A stretch of DNA of 64,000 bases. It comes from Chitinimonas taiwanensis DSM 18899 (GTDB lineage Bacteria; Pseudomonadota; Gammaproteobacteria; Burkholderiales; Chitinimonadaceae). The stretch lies in the NCBI RefSeq assembly GCF_900119825.1, contig NZ_FPKR01000005.1, positions 231,549-295,548 on the forward strand. The letters are read 5' to 3'. Shown piece by piece: positions 33,818 through 43,576 of the stretch (the first letter of the stretch is position 1; each line of letters begins with the position of its first letter). The notes below the pieces were generated by a model. That model saw only the letters and a program-made list of their open reading frames with translations, did no database searches and was not told the origin of the DNA. The position numbers were made by a program, and so were the translations under genes.

Positions 33818-34981
33818 TCAGCGCGCCGCGCGCCAGTTCAGCACCAGCAGGGCCAGACCACCGGCCAGCAGGCCCCAGAAGGCCGAACCTATGCCACCGA
33901 GCGACAGGCCGGAGGCGGTGACCAGAAAGGTGATCAGCGCCGCCTCGCGCTGATTGTCTTCCTTCATAGCCAGCGCCAAGCCGCTGGCCAGCGCGCCAAA
34001 TAAGGCAATGCCGGCAATCGCCAGCACCAGCGCCTGCGGAAAGGCCGCAAACAGCGCACCGACCGAACCACCCAAGAGGCCCAGCAGCAGATAGAAACCA
34101 CCGGCGGCCACTGCGGCGCGATAGCGCTGCTTGGGGTCGGGGTCGCTTTCCGGCCCGGCGCAGATCGCCGCGGTAATGGCGGCCAGATTCAAGGCAAAAC
34201 AGCCAAACGGCGCCAGCAGCAAGTTGATCAGCCCGGTCCAGCCCACCAGCGGCGACACCGGTGGCTGATAGCCGCAGGAGCGCAGTACGGCCACGCCGGG
34301 AATATTCTGTGAAGCCATGGTGACGATGAAGAGCGGCAGGCCCACACCCAGCAGCGCGCGCCAGTTGAACTCGGGCGTGGTCCACACCGGGCTGGCAATC
34401 GCGAAGCTCAAGCCATCGAGCTTGATCAGCCCGAACAGCGCCGCCAGCGCGCAACCCACCAGCAGCACCGCCACCACCGCATAGCGCGGCAGCAAGCGCT
34501 TGAACAGCAGGTAGGCGATGAACATGGGAAACACCACCCAGAATTGGCTCTGCATCGCGCCAAAGGCCGCCATGCCGAACTTGAGCAGCACGCCGGCCAG
34601 CATGGCGGCGGCCAGGGACAGCGGGATGTACTTCATTGCGCGCTCGAACCAGCCGCTAAAGCCGCTCACCGTGATCAAGGCGGCGGAGAACAGGAAGGCG
34701 CCAATCGCTTCGGCCATGCTGTAGCCGGCCAGGCTGGTCACCAGCAGCGCCGCACCCGGCGTGGACCAGGCGGTGGCCACCGGCATCTTGTAGCGCAGTG
34801 ACAGGCCAATGCAGCTGATGCCCATGGCAAAGCCCAGCACCATCAACCAGGAGGCGATCTGTGCCTGGCTGGCCCCGGCCGCTTGTGCAGCCTGGAAGAT
34901 GATGGCGGCCGAGCTGGTATAGCCGACCAGCACGGTGATGAAACCGGCCGCCAGGGCCGGCAGGGGAATCAATCGGAACAT
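33818..34981 (-). CDS. BenE family benzoate/H+ symporter-like transporter
   Basis: This 387-residue, multi-helix inner-membrane protein has the family start PLPALAAGFITVLVGYTSSAAIIFQAA. It also has PVATAWSTPGAALL, GVGLPLFIVTMASQNIPGVAVL and a late GGSVGALFAAFP block. BenE proteins import benzoate, but no benzoate-catabolism genes are in the window, so the substrate is uncertain. I chose the ATG at 34981; a longer frame to 35071 adds a poorly conserved Cys-rich stretch. Confidence 0.85.
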   Translation of the reverse strand: MFRLIPLPALAAGFITVLVGYTSSAAIIFQAAQAAGASQAQIASWLMVLGFAMGISCIGLSLRYKMPVATAWSTPGAALLVTSLAGYSMAEAIGAFLFSAALITVSGFSGWFERAMKYIPLSLAAAMLAGVLLKFGMAAFGAMQSQFWVVFPMFIAYLLFKRLLPRYAVVAVLLVGCALAALFGLIKLDGLSFAIASPVWTTPEFNWRALLGVGLPLFIVTMASQNIPGVAVLRSCGYQPPVSPLVGWTGLINLLLAPFGCFALNLAAITAAICAGPESDPDPKQRYRAAVAAGGFYLLLGLLGGSVGALFAAFPQALVLAIAGIALFGALASGLALAMKEDNQREAALITFLVTASGLSLGGIGSAFWGLLAGGLALLVLNWRAAR

Positions 34982-35133
34982 GGGCCACGCGCACGGGGGA
35001 AGCAATGGGCAGGACAATAGCGCGAGCCGGCCGGCGCCGCACCGGTACAGCATGCAAGCAGCCAGCGGCACAGCGCGGATGCGAGGCGGCCTAGGCGCCT
35101 CTTACGGCGCGCCCTGCCCCGCCGTACCGCAAG

Positions 35134-36132
35134 CTAGGCCGCCACCCCGGCGAACCAGGCCTTGCGGATCAGCCGCCCGCAGCGCACCGAGTCAAAGCCA
35201 CTGCCCACGCCATCGCGGCGCGCCAGGATGCCGTAGTGGGTCTTAGCTGCAGCGATCCACGGGTAAAAACCGAAGGCGCCGGGGCTGCTGAACGCACCAT
35301 CGCCCACGGCCGGGTCATCCTCCACCCAGTGGCCGAGGCTGTAATGCCATTGCTCATTGGCTGGGCTCGGGCTGTAGCTGGCCTGGGCGCAGTAGATGGG
35401 GTTGGTACACACGGCCTGACTGCCCAGCAAGCGCCCCAATTGCAGCTCGCCCTTCAGCAGTTTGCGCAAGAAACGCGCGTAATCGGCCGCGGTGCTGACC
35501 ACGCCGCCAGCCGGCTGCGGCTGGCTGAAGCTCAAGCCAATCTCACTACCGAGCTGGCTACGCAGCTCGGCCGCGAGGCCCGCATTGTCGAGCGCCCCGA
35601 GCCCCAGGTTCAGCGCATGCTGCTGCATATGGCCGCCACCATAGTGGAACAAGCCATCTACGCTGGCGCGATACAGACCGTTATCCGCCATGGCCGCGCA
35701 GGTCGCCACGGTCTGGCCGGGCAGGCAGCTGCTGAAGTCGGCATAGCCGCTCTGAAAATGCAGGGCCTTGATGTCGGCCGTGTTGAGCTGGCCGGCGCGC
35801 TTTTGCGCCACATAGGCGGCGTACAGCCATTTGCTGGCCGAGGCGATATTCATGCTGGAAGCGGCATCGTAGCTATCGCCGCCGGCGCGACCGCTGGCCA
35901 GCAAGCCCTGCGCATCGCCAATCTCCCAGTAGAACGGCTGCACCGCCGCGCAGGCCGCGTGGCTGGCAGCCGTGCTGCTGGCCGCCTGGCTGCGTTGGGC
36001 CAGGCTGATTCCACCAGCGTCAGGCGCAGGTGGGCTGCCCTCGCTGCCTCCGCCGCAGGCGCTCAGCCCGCACAGCAGACCCAGCACCAGCAGGCATGTG
36101 GGCAATCGCTTATCGATGTCGGCACGGCGCAT
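35134..36132 (-). CDS. Lipoprotein serine hydrolase (beta-lactamase-like fold)
   Basis: This 332-residue protein has a signal peptide and lipobox (LSAC near residue 24) followed by a Gly/Ser/Pro linker. The SxxK motif is in NIASASKWLYAAYV and a later block VSTAADYARFLRKLLKG fits class-C beta-lactamase/esterase relatives. A Tyr-x-Asn equivalent is not clear. It contains several Cys pairs that may form disulfides in the periplasm. The substrate is unknown. The next gene upstream is divergent; 206 bases separate them. Confidence 0.65.
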   Translation of the reverse strand: MRRADIDKRLPTCLLVLGLLCGLSACGGGSEGSPPAPDAGGISLAQRSQAASSTAASHAACAAVQPFYWEIGDAQGLLASGRAGGDSYDAASSMNIASASKWLYAAYVAQKRAGQLNTADIKALHFQSGYADFSSCLPGQTVATCAAMADNGLYRASVDGLFHYGGGHMQQHALNLGLGALDNAGLAAELRSQLGSEIGLSFSQPQPAGGVVSTAADYARFLRKLLKGELQLGRLLGSQAVCTNPIYCAQASYSPSPANEQWHYSLGHWVEDDPAVGDGAFSSPGAFGFYPWIAAAKTHYGILARRDGVGSGFDSVRCGRLIRKAWFAGVAA

Positions 36133-36338
36133 GGTGGGCTCCTCGGTGCAGGCAGAACATTCCATCTGCATAGGGCGGCATTCTGCGCCAGCTCCGGGCT
36201 AGCGGGCCAAGGGCAAAGTGTAAATATCGGTAGCGATCTGCTGCGTTTGATGTCGCAGCGCAACGTAACCGGACCGTCACCAAGGCTTCACAGCCAACCG
36301 GCATGCTGCGCGACTATTCCAACAGCATCGGAGCTCAC

Positions 36339-38843
36339 ATGCACTACCCACGAAGTCAGTCGCATCTTGTCCGTCTGGCCGCCCTGGCCGCCGCGCTCGC
36401 CACCCTGGGCGCCTGCTCGAGCGATGATGGCGATACGCCGCCCAGCTCGGCCTTCAACGAGCCGATTCTGGCCGGCCGCGCCGTGCTACCCGCCACCACC
36501 TTTGCCGATGGCCCGAGCTCCGGCCACTATCTGAGCGGCGACCTGAACGGCCAGACCGCCCCGTTTGCCAAGCAACCGGTGCAGGGTTTCTCGGCCACGC
36601 TGAAGAACGCCGACGGCAGCTTCCTGGCCATGCCGGACAATGGCTACGGCAGCCTGGAAAACTCGGCCGACTTCTATCTGCGCGTGTACACGATACGTCC
36701 GAACTTCAAGACCCAGAGCGGTGGCGATGGCAGCGTGAAGGTGGAGAACTTCATCTCGCTGCGCGACCCGAACAAGCTGATTCCGTTCACCATCACCAAT
36801 CAGTTCAGCAGCGAGCGCCTCTTGACCGGCGCTGACTTCGACATCGAATCCATGCAGCGCGCCAGCGACGGCACACTGTGGTTTGGCGATGAATTCGGCC
36901 CCTTCCTGCTGCATACCGACAAGAATGGCGTGCTGCTTGAAGCGCCGATCTCGCTGCCCGATGCCGAGAACCCGGGCAAATTCATCCGCTCGCCGCAAAA
37001 TCCGTATTACGAGGAAGCGAGCGCCGTACGGGTGATGAACGCTGTACGCGCCCATGCGCAAAGCTTTGGCGCCACCCGCCCGCCGGTGTTCTCGCCCTAC
37101 CATGTGATGCTCAAGTACGACGTGAACGGGGTGAAGTCGAGCCCGGACGCCCACTATGCACGCGGTGCCAACCCGCAGCCTGGCCTGACCGCCGCCACCA
37201 GCGAGGTATTCGATATCGCCTCGCTCAAGTCGGCCGGCTACTCGCTGGTGACCTGGACGGTGAACGACAAGCCGCGCATGAGCGAGCTGCTCAAGGCCGG
37301 CGTCAGCGGCATCATCTCGGACCGGCCCGACCTGCTGCTGGAGGCCGTGCGGGAATTCGATGCCAATAAGGACGGCACGCCAGGTGACTACCTGCTGGCC
37401 GATGGCCGCATCGACGCGAGCAAGTTCGACGCCCAGGGCCACCGCGGCGCGCGCAATCTGCGCCCGGAAAACACCCTGCCGGCCTTCGAAGCCGCGCTGG
37501 ACAATCTGATGACCACGCTGGAAACCGACTCGGGCATCACCAAGGATGGCGTATCGGTGCTCAAGCACGACCCCTATATCGAGGCGCAGAAATGCCGGCG
37601 TGCCGATGGCCAGCCCTATGCGTTTGCCGATGAGGTGCTGATCAAGCACCTGACCCTGGCCCAGCTGCAAAGCGGCTATGTGTGCGACAAGCTGTTCCGC
37701 GGCCCCGAGCAGCGCAACGATGTGGCGCTCTCGCCGGTTTCGGCCCAGCTGGCCACCGCCAAGGGCTATATCAGCCCCTATGTGCTGCCCAAGACTCAGG
37801 ATCTGTTCGATCTGGTCAGCGCCTATATCACCTACTACAGCACCGGCGCGGGTGCCAGCCACCCGGCCGCGGCCCAGCGCGTGGCCAATGCGCGCCAGGT
37901 ACGCTTCAATATCGAAACCAAGCTCAACCCGCGTTCGGACAGCGATGCGCACGGCAATGTCTACCGTGAGCGCACCGTCAGCGCCCAGCAGATGGCCGAC
38001 ACCTTGGCCGGCCTGATCGTGGCGAACAATCTGCAGGCACGCGCCGATATCCAGAGCTTCGACTTCCGCAGCCTGCTACGCGTCCAGGAGAAGTTCCCGG
38101 CCATCCGCACGGTCTACCTGTTCGGCGACTTCCCGATCTACCCGGACCCGGCCAATAGCGATGACGGCACCAATATGCAGGACGAGGCTGGTCAGAACAC
38201 GCCCTGGATGGCTGGTCTGTATTGGCCCTACCGCAGCACGGCCACCAGCCTGCCCATGCGCGCCAAGCGTTCGGGCGGCTTCGAAGGGATGGCGCTGTCC
38301 AGCGACGGCAGCAAGCTCTACCCGCTGCTGGAACTCCCGCTGGCCGGCCACGATGCTAAGACCCTGCTGATCAGTGAATTCGATCTGGCCAGCCGCAGCT
38401 ACACCGGCAAGCAGTTCAAGTACGTGCTGGACGCCAAGGGAACCAATATCGGCGACTTCATCCTCTACAACGCCAGCGAAGGCATCGTGATCGAACGCGA
38501 CGGCTCACAGGGCGATCTGAACGGCTTTAAGAAGCTGTTCCAGATCAAGCTTGGCGCCAATGGCACGGCGGTGAGCAAGACCGAACTGGTCAATCTGATG
38601 GCACTGAAGGACCCGCACGGCATCAGCGGCAAGAACAGCAACGGCGATGTTGGTCTTGGCAACCCGTTCGCCATGCCCTTCAACACCATCGAGGACGTGG
38701 TGGTGATCGACGAAAACACGCTGGGCGTGCTGGACGACAATAACTTCCCGTTCAGCGTGGGCCGCCACCTGGGCAGCAAGCAACCGGACGACAACGAGTT
38801 CATCCTGATCAAGCTGCCCAAGCCGCTCGCGCTGGGTAAGTAA
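36339..38843 (+). CDS. Phytase-like esterase with embedded GDPD domain
   Basis: This 834-residue exported lipoprotein (lipobox LGAC after a signal peptide) appears to be a nested fusion. Residues about 35-215 resemble the first half of the esterase-like-phytase domain (FLAMPDNGYGS, LWFGDEFGPFLL). The middle, about 270-620, is glycerophosphodiester phosphodiesterase-like, with GHRGARNLRPENTLPAFEAAL and FNIETKLNPR. The last 200 residues return to the phytase-like half (GGFEGMALSSDGSKLYPLLE, FNTIEDVVVIDEN). Unusually, a segment typical of a GDPD end (TWTVNDKP, GVSGIISDRPDLL) lies before the GDPD start. It may free phosphate from phospholipid head groups or phytate. The ATG follows GGAG by 5 bases. 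Confidence 0.75.
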   Translation: MHYPRSQSHLVRLAALAAALATLGACSSDDGDTPPSSAFNEPILAGRAVLPATTFADGPSSGHYLSGDLNGQTAPFAKQPVQGFSATLKNADGSFLAMPDNGYGSLENSADFYLRVYTIRPNFKTQSGGDGSVKVENFISLRDPNKLIPFTITNQFSSERLLTGADFDIESMQRASDGTLWFGDEFGPFLLHTDKNGVLLEAPISLPDAENPGKFIRSPQNPYYEEASAVRVMNAVRAHAQSFGATRPPVFSPYHVMLKYDVNGVKSSPDAHYARGANPQPGLTAATSEVFDIASLKSAGYSLVTWTVNDKPRMSELLKAGVSGIISDRPDLLLEAVREFDANKDGTPGDYLLADGRIDASKFDAQGHRGARNLRPENTLPAFEAALDNLMTTLETDSGITKDGVSVLKHDPYIEAQKCRRADGQPYAFADEVLIKHLTLAQLQSGYVCDKLFRGPEQRNDVALSPVSAQLATAKGYISPYVLPKTQDLFDLVSAYITYYSTGAGASHPAAAQRVANARQVRFNIETKLNPRSDSDAHGNVYRERTVSAQQMADTLAGLIVANNLQARADIQSFDFRSLLRVQEKFPAIRTVYLFGDFPIYPDPANSDDGTNMQDEAGQNTPWMAGLYWPYRSTATSLPMRAKRSGGFEGMALSSDGSKLYPLLELPLAGHDAKTLLISEFDLASRSYTGKQFKYVLDAKGTNIGDFILYNASEGIVIERDGSQGDLNGFKKLFQIKLGANGTAVSKTELVNLMALKDPHGISGKNSNGDVGLGNPFAMPFNTIEDVVVIDENTLGVLDDNNFPFSVGRHLGSKQPDDNEFILIKLPKPLALGK

Positions 38844-38860
38844 GCCGTTAGCCGCAAGAG

Positions 38861-38889
38861 AAAAAGCGCAGCTTAGGCTGCGCTTTTTT
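38861..38889. terminator. Bidirectional rho-independent terminator
   Basis: AAAAAGCGCAGC pairs with GCTGCGCTTTTT around a TTAG loop. It lies between the convergent fusion and alpha/beta hydrolase genes. Confidence 0.92.
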
Positions 38890-38910
38890 ATTCCCCGCCA
38901 TCAGCGATGC

Positions 38911-39858
38911 TCAGAGTGCGGCTGACCAGGATGGGACTAACTGGGACAGGAAAGCCTCAACCGTATCGGTGTACGCACCCGGCAGGCCCAGCGCATCGTT
39001 CATCTGGCGATGACTGAGGGCCGCGGCCTTCACGCTGACCGGCACACCGAGCGTCTGAGCGCGGCTGGCGAAGCGCTGCGCAGCGGTACAAGGTTGATCC
39101 GCGCGTTCGGTCGAGCAGGTGATCAGCATGGGCACTGCCTCACGCGATAGCTGGTGGTAGGGCGAGGTCGCCTGCCAATAGGCGGGGTCAGCCCCGAAGG
39201 CGCGCTCGTGAAAGCGGTAATGCTTGCCCTGCATCAGGCCGACCATATCGAGGCCGGCGCTATCGAGCACCACGCTGCCCAGCCAGGGCGCAGCACCCGC
39301 TTCCTGAGCAAGCTTGGGCGAGGCCGACAGCAGGGCCACCAGGTGGGCGCCGGCGGAATGACCGATCAGCACCAGCTGGCTGGCGTCCACGCCCCAGGCT
39401 TTGGCGCGCTGCTGTACGGCAGCAAGGCCGCGCGCCACGGCCTGCGCCTGCTGCAGCGGCCCGGCCTCGGGCAGCAAGGGATAGTTGAGCGAGACCAGCA
39501 CCGCGCCGCGCGGCACCCAGCGGGCGACCTTGTTCTGTACCACCGGACGCGCCGCCTTGTCGCCCGCGCGCCAGGCGCCACCATGCACCATTACGATCAC
39601 CCAGCGTGGCGAAGCCTGCGTGGGCAGATACACATCGAAGCGTTCACGCTCACTGGCACCATAGGCGAGATCGCGCAGCACGCGCACTCCGGCCACGGCG
39701 CTATAGGGCTCACCGCTCGCCTCATCTGAAGCCAGCTCGGCCTCGGCCGCCGTGCGGCGTTCGGCCAGCCAGTCACGCAGGGGGCCGGCCTGGGCTGGCA
39801 GGCCCAAACCACAGAAGAGCATCAGGGCGCTGAGCCCACGGGCAAACAAGGGGGACAT
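38911..39858 (-). CDS. Exported alpha/beta hydrolase (esterase/lipase type)
   Basis: About 315 residues with a signal peptide (LSALMLFCGLGLPAQA). The hydrolase fold shows the oxyanion block VIVMVHGGAWRAGDK, nucleophile elbow GHSAGAHL, the acid region DSAGLD and a late His in LSHRQMN. The HGGAW pattern places it near the hormone-sensitive-lipase/carboxylesterase group. It should act in the periplasm on a short ester. The start is uncertain: ATG at 39858 gives a normal signal peptide, while 39912 or 39972 gives longer frames. It is convergent with the fusion gene. Confidence 0.75.
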   Translation of the reverse strand: MSPLFARGLSALMLFCGLGLPAQAGPLRDWLAERRTAAEAELASDEASGEPYSAVAGVRVLRDLAYGASERERFDVYLPTQASPRWVIVMVHGGAWRAGDKAARPVVQNKVARWVPRGAVLVSLNYPLLPEAGPLQQAQAVARGLAAVQQRAKAWGVDASQLVLIGHSAGAHLVALLSASPKLAQEAGAAPWLGSVVLDSAGLDMVGLMQGKHYRFHERAFGADPAYWQATSPYHQLSREAVPMLITCSTERADQPCTAAQRFASRAQTLGVPVSVKAAALSHRQMNDALGLPGAYTDTVEAFLSQLVPSWSAAL

Positions 39859-39999
39859 GGCAAGACTCGCTGCGGTGCATACAGGCAACAGGCTAGCAGC
39901 AGTTCGTCGCATGCTGCTTGCTTGACGAACGGTGCCGCCTAGAATCGCGCGCTTGTTGCGGACACCCCGCACACCGATACGATTGGGGAGGAATAAGGA

Positions 40000-42006
40000 A
40001 TGAAACTACGTCAGATCGCACTGGCCCTGATGGCCGTGGGCGCCATGGCCGGCCCGGCATCCGGGCTCTACCCGCAGCATTTCGATGCGCAGGTACGCAT
40101 GCAGGATGATCTGTTCCAGGCCGTGAACGGCGGCTGGGTGAAGACGGCGCAGATTCCGGCCGACCGCAGCAGCTGGGGCATTGTGGGCGAGCTGCGCAAC
40201 CAGAGCGAAGCGCGCGTGCGCGAGATCATCGAAAACGCGGCCGAGCAGGCCGGTAGCGATGCCGGCGCCGCCCAGATCGCCGCCTTCTACCAGAGCTTCA
40301 TGGACGAGGCTGCCATCGAGGCCAAGGGCTTAAGCCCGGTGCAGCCGCTGTTGGAGCGCATTGCCAGCGTGCAAAGCCGGCTGGATCTGCAGCGCGAACT
40401 CGGTGCGCTGCAGCTGATCGGCGTGGACAGCCCGCTGGCGCTGGCACCCGAGGTGGATGGCCGCGATTCGCGCCGCTACCTGCTGCAGGTGTGGCAGAGC
40501 GGCCTGGGCCTGCCCGACCGTGACTACTATCTGCAACACGATGCCGCCATGCGCAAGGCGCGCGCGGCCTACCTCGATTATCTGCAGGCGCTGCTAAGCC
40601 TGAGCGGCGCGCAACCGGCCGAGGCCAAGCGCCGTGCTCAGGCGGTACTGGCGCTGGAAACCCAGCTGGCCCGCGCGCAATGGAGCAAGGCGGACGAATA
40701 CGATCCGCTCAAGACCTACAACAAGCGCACGCTGGCCGAGCTACGCCGCGCGGTGCCGGGCCTCGACTGGTCGGTGCTGCTGGCCAGTGCGGCAGTGCCC
40801 GATATCGCCGCGGTGAACCTGGCCCAGCCCAGCTATGCCAAGGCGGCAGCGCGTCTGATCAGCACTCAGCCGCTGGCCGTATGGAAGGATTATCTGCAGG
40901 TACGCACGCTGGACCGCTTTGCCCCGGCCCTACCCAAGGCCTTTGTGACAGCGCACTTCCGCTTCCATGCCCAGGCGCTGACTGGCGCGCAGGAAATGCG
41001 TCCGCGCTGGAAGCGTGCGGTGGCGGTGGTGGAGCAGAACCTCGGCATGGCAGTGGGCCAGCGCTATGTGGCCAAGTATTTTCCGCCCGAGACCAAGGCC
41101 AAGATCGATACCCTGGTGCAGAACCTGCTGAAAGCCTTCGAGCTGAGCATTGCCGAGCTGAGCTGGATGAGCCCGGCCACTAAGGCCGCCGCCAAGGAAA
41201 AGCTTGGCAAGTACGCGGTCAAGATCGGCTACCCCGAGCGCTGGCGCGACTACAGCGGCCTTGTCGTGCGGGCCGATGATGCGGTGGGCAATCTGCAACG
41301 CGGCGCCGAGTTCGACCACCACTATGTGATGGGCCGCCTGAACCAGCCGGTGGACCGCAGCGAATGGGGCATGACACCGCAGACGGTGAACGCCTATTAC
41401 AACCCCAGCCTGAACGAGATCGTCTTCCCGGCCGCCTATCTGCAGCCGCCCTATTTCGATCCGAGCGTGGACGACGCAGTCAACTACGGCAATATCGGCG
41501 CCACCATTGGCCACGAGATCAGCCACGGCTTTGACGACAGCGGTGCGCAGTTCGATGGCGACGGCAATCTGCGCATGTGGTGGAGCAAGGCCGACAAGGC
41601 CGCCTTCGACAAGCTGACCAGCCAGCTGGTGAAGGACTTCGACGCCCTGGAAGCGCTGCCCGGCCGCTATGTAAACGGCAAGCTGACCCTGGGCGAGAAC
41701 ATCGCTGATCTATCTGGCCTGCAGGTGGCGTACAAGGCCTACCAGCTGAGCCTGAACGGCCAGCCCGCCCCAGTCATCGATGGCTATAGCGGCGAGCAGC
41801 GCTTCTTCATCGGCTATGCGGCGTCCTGGCGCGAAACCATGCGCAAGGAGATGTTGCTGCAGCAGATCGTGAGCGACCCCCACGCGCCCGACCATTTCCG
41901 CGCCAACCAGCCGGTCATCAATACCGATGCTTACCACCAGGCCTTTGCCACCAAGGCCGGCGACGGCATGTGGCGGCCGCTGAACAAGCGCATCCGTATC
42001 TGGTAA
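40000..42006 (+). CDS. M13 family metallopeptidase (PepO/neprilysin type)
   Basis: This 668-residue zinc peptidase has a signal peptide (ALALMAVGAMAGPASG). The N-terminal M13 domain starts DLFQAVNGGWVK, and the catalytic domain has NAYYNPSLNEIVFPAA, zinc motif HEISH (residues 505-509) and third ligand in ENIADLSG. VNPxxR-like substrate-binding residues are replaced by the end block INTDAYHQAFATKAGDGMW. It should cleave short peptides in the periplasm. AGGAATAAGG precedes the ATG. It is a single gene closed by a strong terminator. Confidence 0.93.
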   Translation: MKLRQIALALMAVGAMAGPASGLYPQHFDAQVRMQDDLFQAVNGGWVKTAQIPADRSSWGIVGELRNQSEARVREIIENAAEQAGSDAGAAQIAAFYQSFMDEAAIEAKGLSPVQPLLERIASVQSRLDLQRELGALQLIGVDSPLALAPEVDGRDSRRYLLQVWQSGLGLPDRDYYLQHDAAMRKARAAYLDYLQALLSLSGAQPAEAKRRAQAVLALETQLARAQWSKADEYDPLKTYNKRTLAELRRAVPGLDWSVLLASAAVPDIAAVNLAQPSYAKAAARLISTQPLAVWKDYLQVRTLDRFAPALPKAFVTAHFRFHAQALTGAQEMRPRWKRAVAVVEQNLGMAVGQRYVAKYFPPETKAKIDTLVQNLLKAFELSIAELSWMSPATKAAAKEKLGKYAVKIGYPERWRDYSGLVVRADDAVGNLQRGAEFDHHYVMGRLNQPVDRSEWGMTPQTVNAYYNPSLNEIVFPAAYLQPPYFDPSVDDAVNYGNIGATIGHEISHGFDDSGAQFDGDGNLRMWWSKADKAAFDKLTSQLVKDFDALEALPGRYVNGKLTLGENIADLSGLQVAYKAYQLSLNGQPAPVIDGYSGEQRFFIGYAASWRETMRKEMLLQQIVSDPHAPDHFRANQPVINTDAYHQAFATKAGDGMWRPLNKRIRIW

Positions 42007-42034
42007 ATCAGGCTGGCGATACGGGCAGCCAATA

Positions 42035-42070
42035 GAAAACGGGCCAGCAATCGATTGCTGGCCCGTTTTC
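42035..42070. terminator. Bidirectional rho-independent terminator
   Basis: A perfect 36-base inverted repeat carries GAAAAC and GTTTTC ends and a CGAT-centred loop. It lies between the M13 peptidase and the convergent GGDEF gene. Confidence 0.93.
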
Positions 42071-42089
42071 CTTTGGCTAGACGGCAGGC

Positions 42090-43031
42090 TTAGTTCGCGG
42101 ACTGGCGTGCGCGCTTATCGGCATACATGGCCTGGTCGGCACTTTTCCAGGCGGCCAGCAGGCCCTGGGCTGGCTCGCGCGGCGCCAGGCCGACCGAGGC
42201 GGGCAGCGCCAGCTCGTGCAGAATCTGGCGTACCCGCGCCAACAGGGCCTCGCCCTCGCTGCGGCTGCATTCGATACCGAGAATGCCGAACTCGTCACCG
42301 CCCAGGCGCGCCAACACGTCGCCCGCGCGTATCGCACGACGCAGCGCTTCGGCCGTGCGGCGGATCAGCGCATCGCCGGCCGCATGGCCATGCTGGTCAT
42401 TCACGCGCTTGAGCCCATCCAGGTCCACCACCAGGGCCACGGCCGGGTGGCCGTAGCGGCGGCAGCGGTCTTCCTCGGCAGCCAGCAGCTGCTCCCAACC
42501 GCGCCGGTTATACAGCTCGGTCATGAAGTCGGTCATCGACTCGGCGCGCGCATGGTCGGCGCGCCGGCCTTCCTCATGGGCGCGCAGCTCGGCATCCAGC
42601 AGGCTGCTCAGCAGGGAGCCAAGCAGGATGAACAGCGGCTCTTCCTGGATCAGCGCATCCGGCTGTGGTGCCGGATGGATGCCGCACAGGGTGCCGAACA
42701 AGGAGCCATCGGCGCGACGCAACGGATAACCGGCATAGGCGCCGATATGCACCTGACGCGCGATGGGCGCATCGGCATAGGCCGCCACCCTATTCGAATC
42801 GGGCGCAATCAGCGGGCCGCGCCCCTGCACCATCTGCGAACAGAAGGAATCGGCCCAGCGCAGTACGGTGCCGGGTGCAATGCCGTAACCGTGGTCTTCA
42901 CGCTGCAGCACGATCCAGTCATCCCCCTCGGTGCGGGTGACCATCCACAAATCGAAGCCGAAGCGCTCGCGCAGAAAACTGAGCACCGCCGCGCTGGCTT
43001 GCTCGAAATCCGCAAAAATAATGCCTTGCAT
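42090..43031 (-). CDS. GAF-GGDEF diguanylate cyclase
   Basis: This 313-residue cytoplasmic protein has an N-terminal GAF-like sensor (about 1-145; DLWMVTRTEGDDWIVLQ, YAGYPLRRADGSLFGTLCGI) and a GGDEF domain (about 160-310). The domain contains DFMTELYNRRGWEQLL, DLDGLKRVNDQHGHAAGDALI and the intact active site RLGGDEFG. It should make cyclic di-GMP. An inhibitory RxxD is not obvious before GGDEF. AGGAGGTCAG in front of the ATG at 43031 fixes the start. The sensed ligand is unknown. Confidence 0.92.
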   Translation of the reverse strand: MQGIIFADFEQASAAVLSFLRERFGFDLWMVTRTEGDDWIVLQREDHGYGIAPGTVLRWADSFCSQMVQGRGPLIAPDSNRVAAYADAPIARQVHIGAYAGYPLRRADGSLFGTLCGIHPAPQPDALIQEEPLFILLGSLLSSLLDAELRAHEEGRRADHARAESMTDFMTELYNRRGWEQLLAAEEDRCRRYGHPAVALVVDLDGLKRVNDQHGHAAGDALIRRTAEALRRAIRAGDVLARLGGDEFGILGIECSRSEGEALLARVRQILHELALPASVGLAPREPAQGLLAAWKSADQAMYADKRARQSAN

Positions 43032-43148
43032 CTGACCTCCTGAGAGCGGGTCTGGCGCGAATCCGGCCCCGCTCGCCCACTGCGCAGCCACCGTTGCTAT
43101 CGGCTCATCATAGCCAACAGTGGGCAGACCTCAGCGAAGGGTGCAGGT

Positions 43149-43490
43149 TCAAGCCTTCTTAACGAACTCCGACTTCAGGCCCATCGCGCCAACGCCGTCG
43201 ATCTTGCAGTCGATATCGTGATCGCCGTCCACGAGGCGAATGTTCTTCACCTTGGTGCCGACCTTGACTACCAGCGAGGAACCCTTGACCTTCAGGTCCT
43301 TGATCACGGTCACCGTGTCGCCATCCTGCAGCACATTGCCGACCGCATCGCGTACCACCTTGGCCACCTCGGTGGCGTCTGCCTCGGCGACCTTGGGCCA
43401 TTCATGCGCGCACTCGGGGCAGACGAACTGTGCGCCATCTTCGTACGTATATTCAGAACCACACTGCGGGCAGGCGGGCAACTGAGACAT
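43149..43490 (-). CDS. yjdM: YjdM/PhnA-like zinc-ribbon protein
   Basis: This 113-residue protein has an N-terminal zinc ribbon (CPQC at residues 8-11 and CPEC at 24-27). The family C-terminal domain reads [27 protein letters not shown] and [20 protein letters not shown]. It was once linked to alkylphosphonate use, but no phn gene is here and the actual function is not established. It stands alone, followed on the same strand by glyA after its own terminator region. Confidence 0.9.
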   Translation of the reverse strand: MSQLPACPQCGSEYTYEDGAQFVCPECAHEWPKVAEADATEVAKVVRDAVGNVLQDGDTVTVIKDLKVKGSSLVVKVGTKVKNIRLVDGDHDIDCKIDGVGAMGLKSEFVKKA

Positions 43491-43528
43491 GGTATTTCCT
43501 TACTTTGAGCAGGGTTATTGGTCGAAAC

Positions 43529-43556
43529 AAAAAGGCGCGATTGCTCGCGCCTTTTT
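43529..43556. terminator. Rho-independent terminator of glyA
   Basis: AAAAAGGCGCGA pairs with TCGCGCCTTTTT around a TTGC loop. It lies 21 bases beyond the glyA stop on the minus strand and before the yjdM start. Confidence 0.92.
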
Positions 43557-43576
43557 GCTGGGCAGGCCGGAACGGC

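Noticed and set aside
35236..36534. 432-codon open frame opposite the serine hydrolase gene
   Set aside because: It is a shadow of the minus-strand gene, without a ribosome site or family resemblance, and it overlaps the start of the fusion gene.
36486..37952. 488-codon frame opposite the phytase/GDPD fusion
   Set aside because: The plus-strand protein has signal peptide, lipobox and domain motifs; the antisense frame has none.
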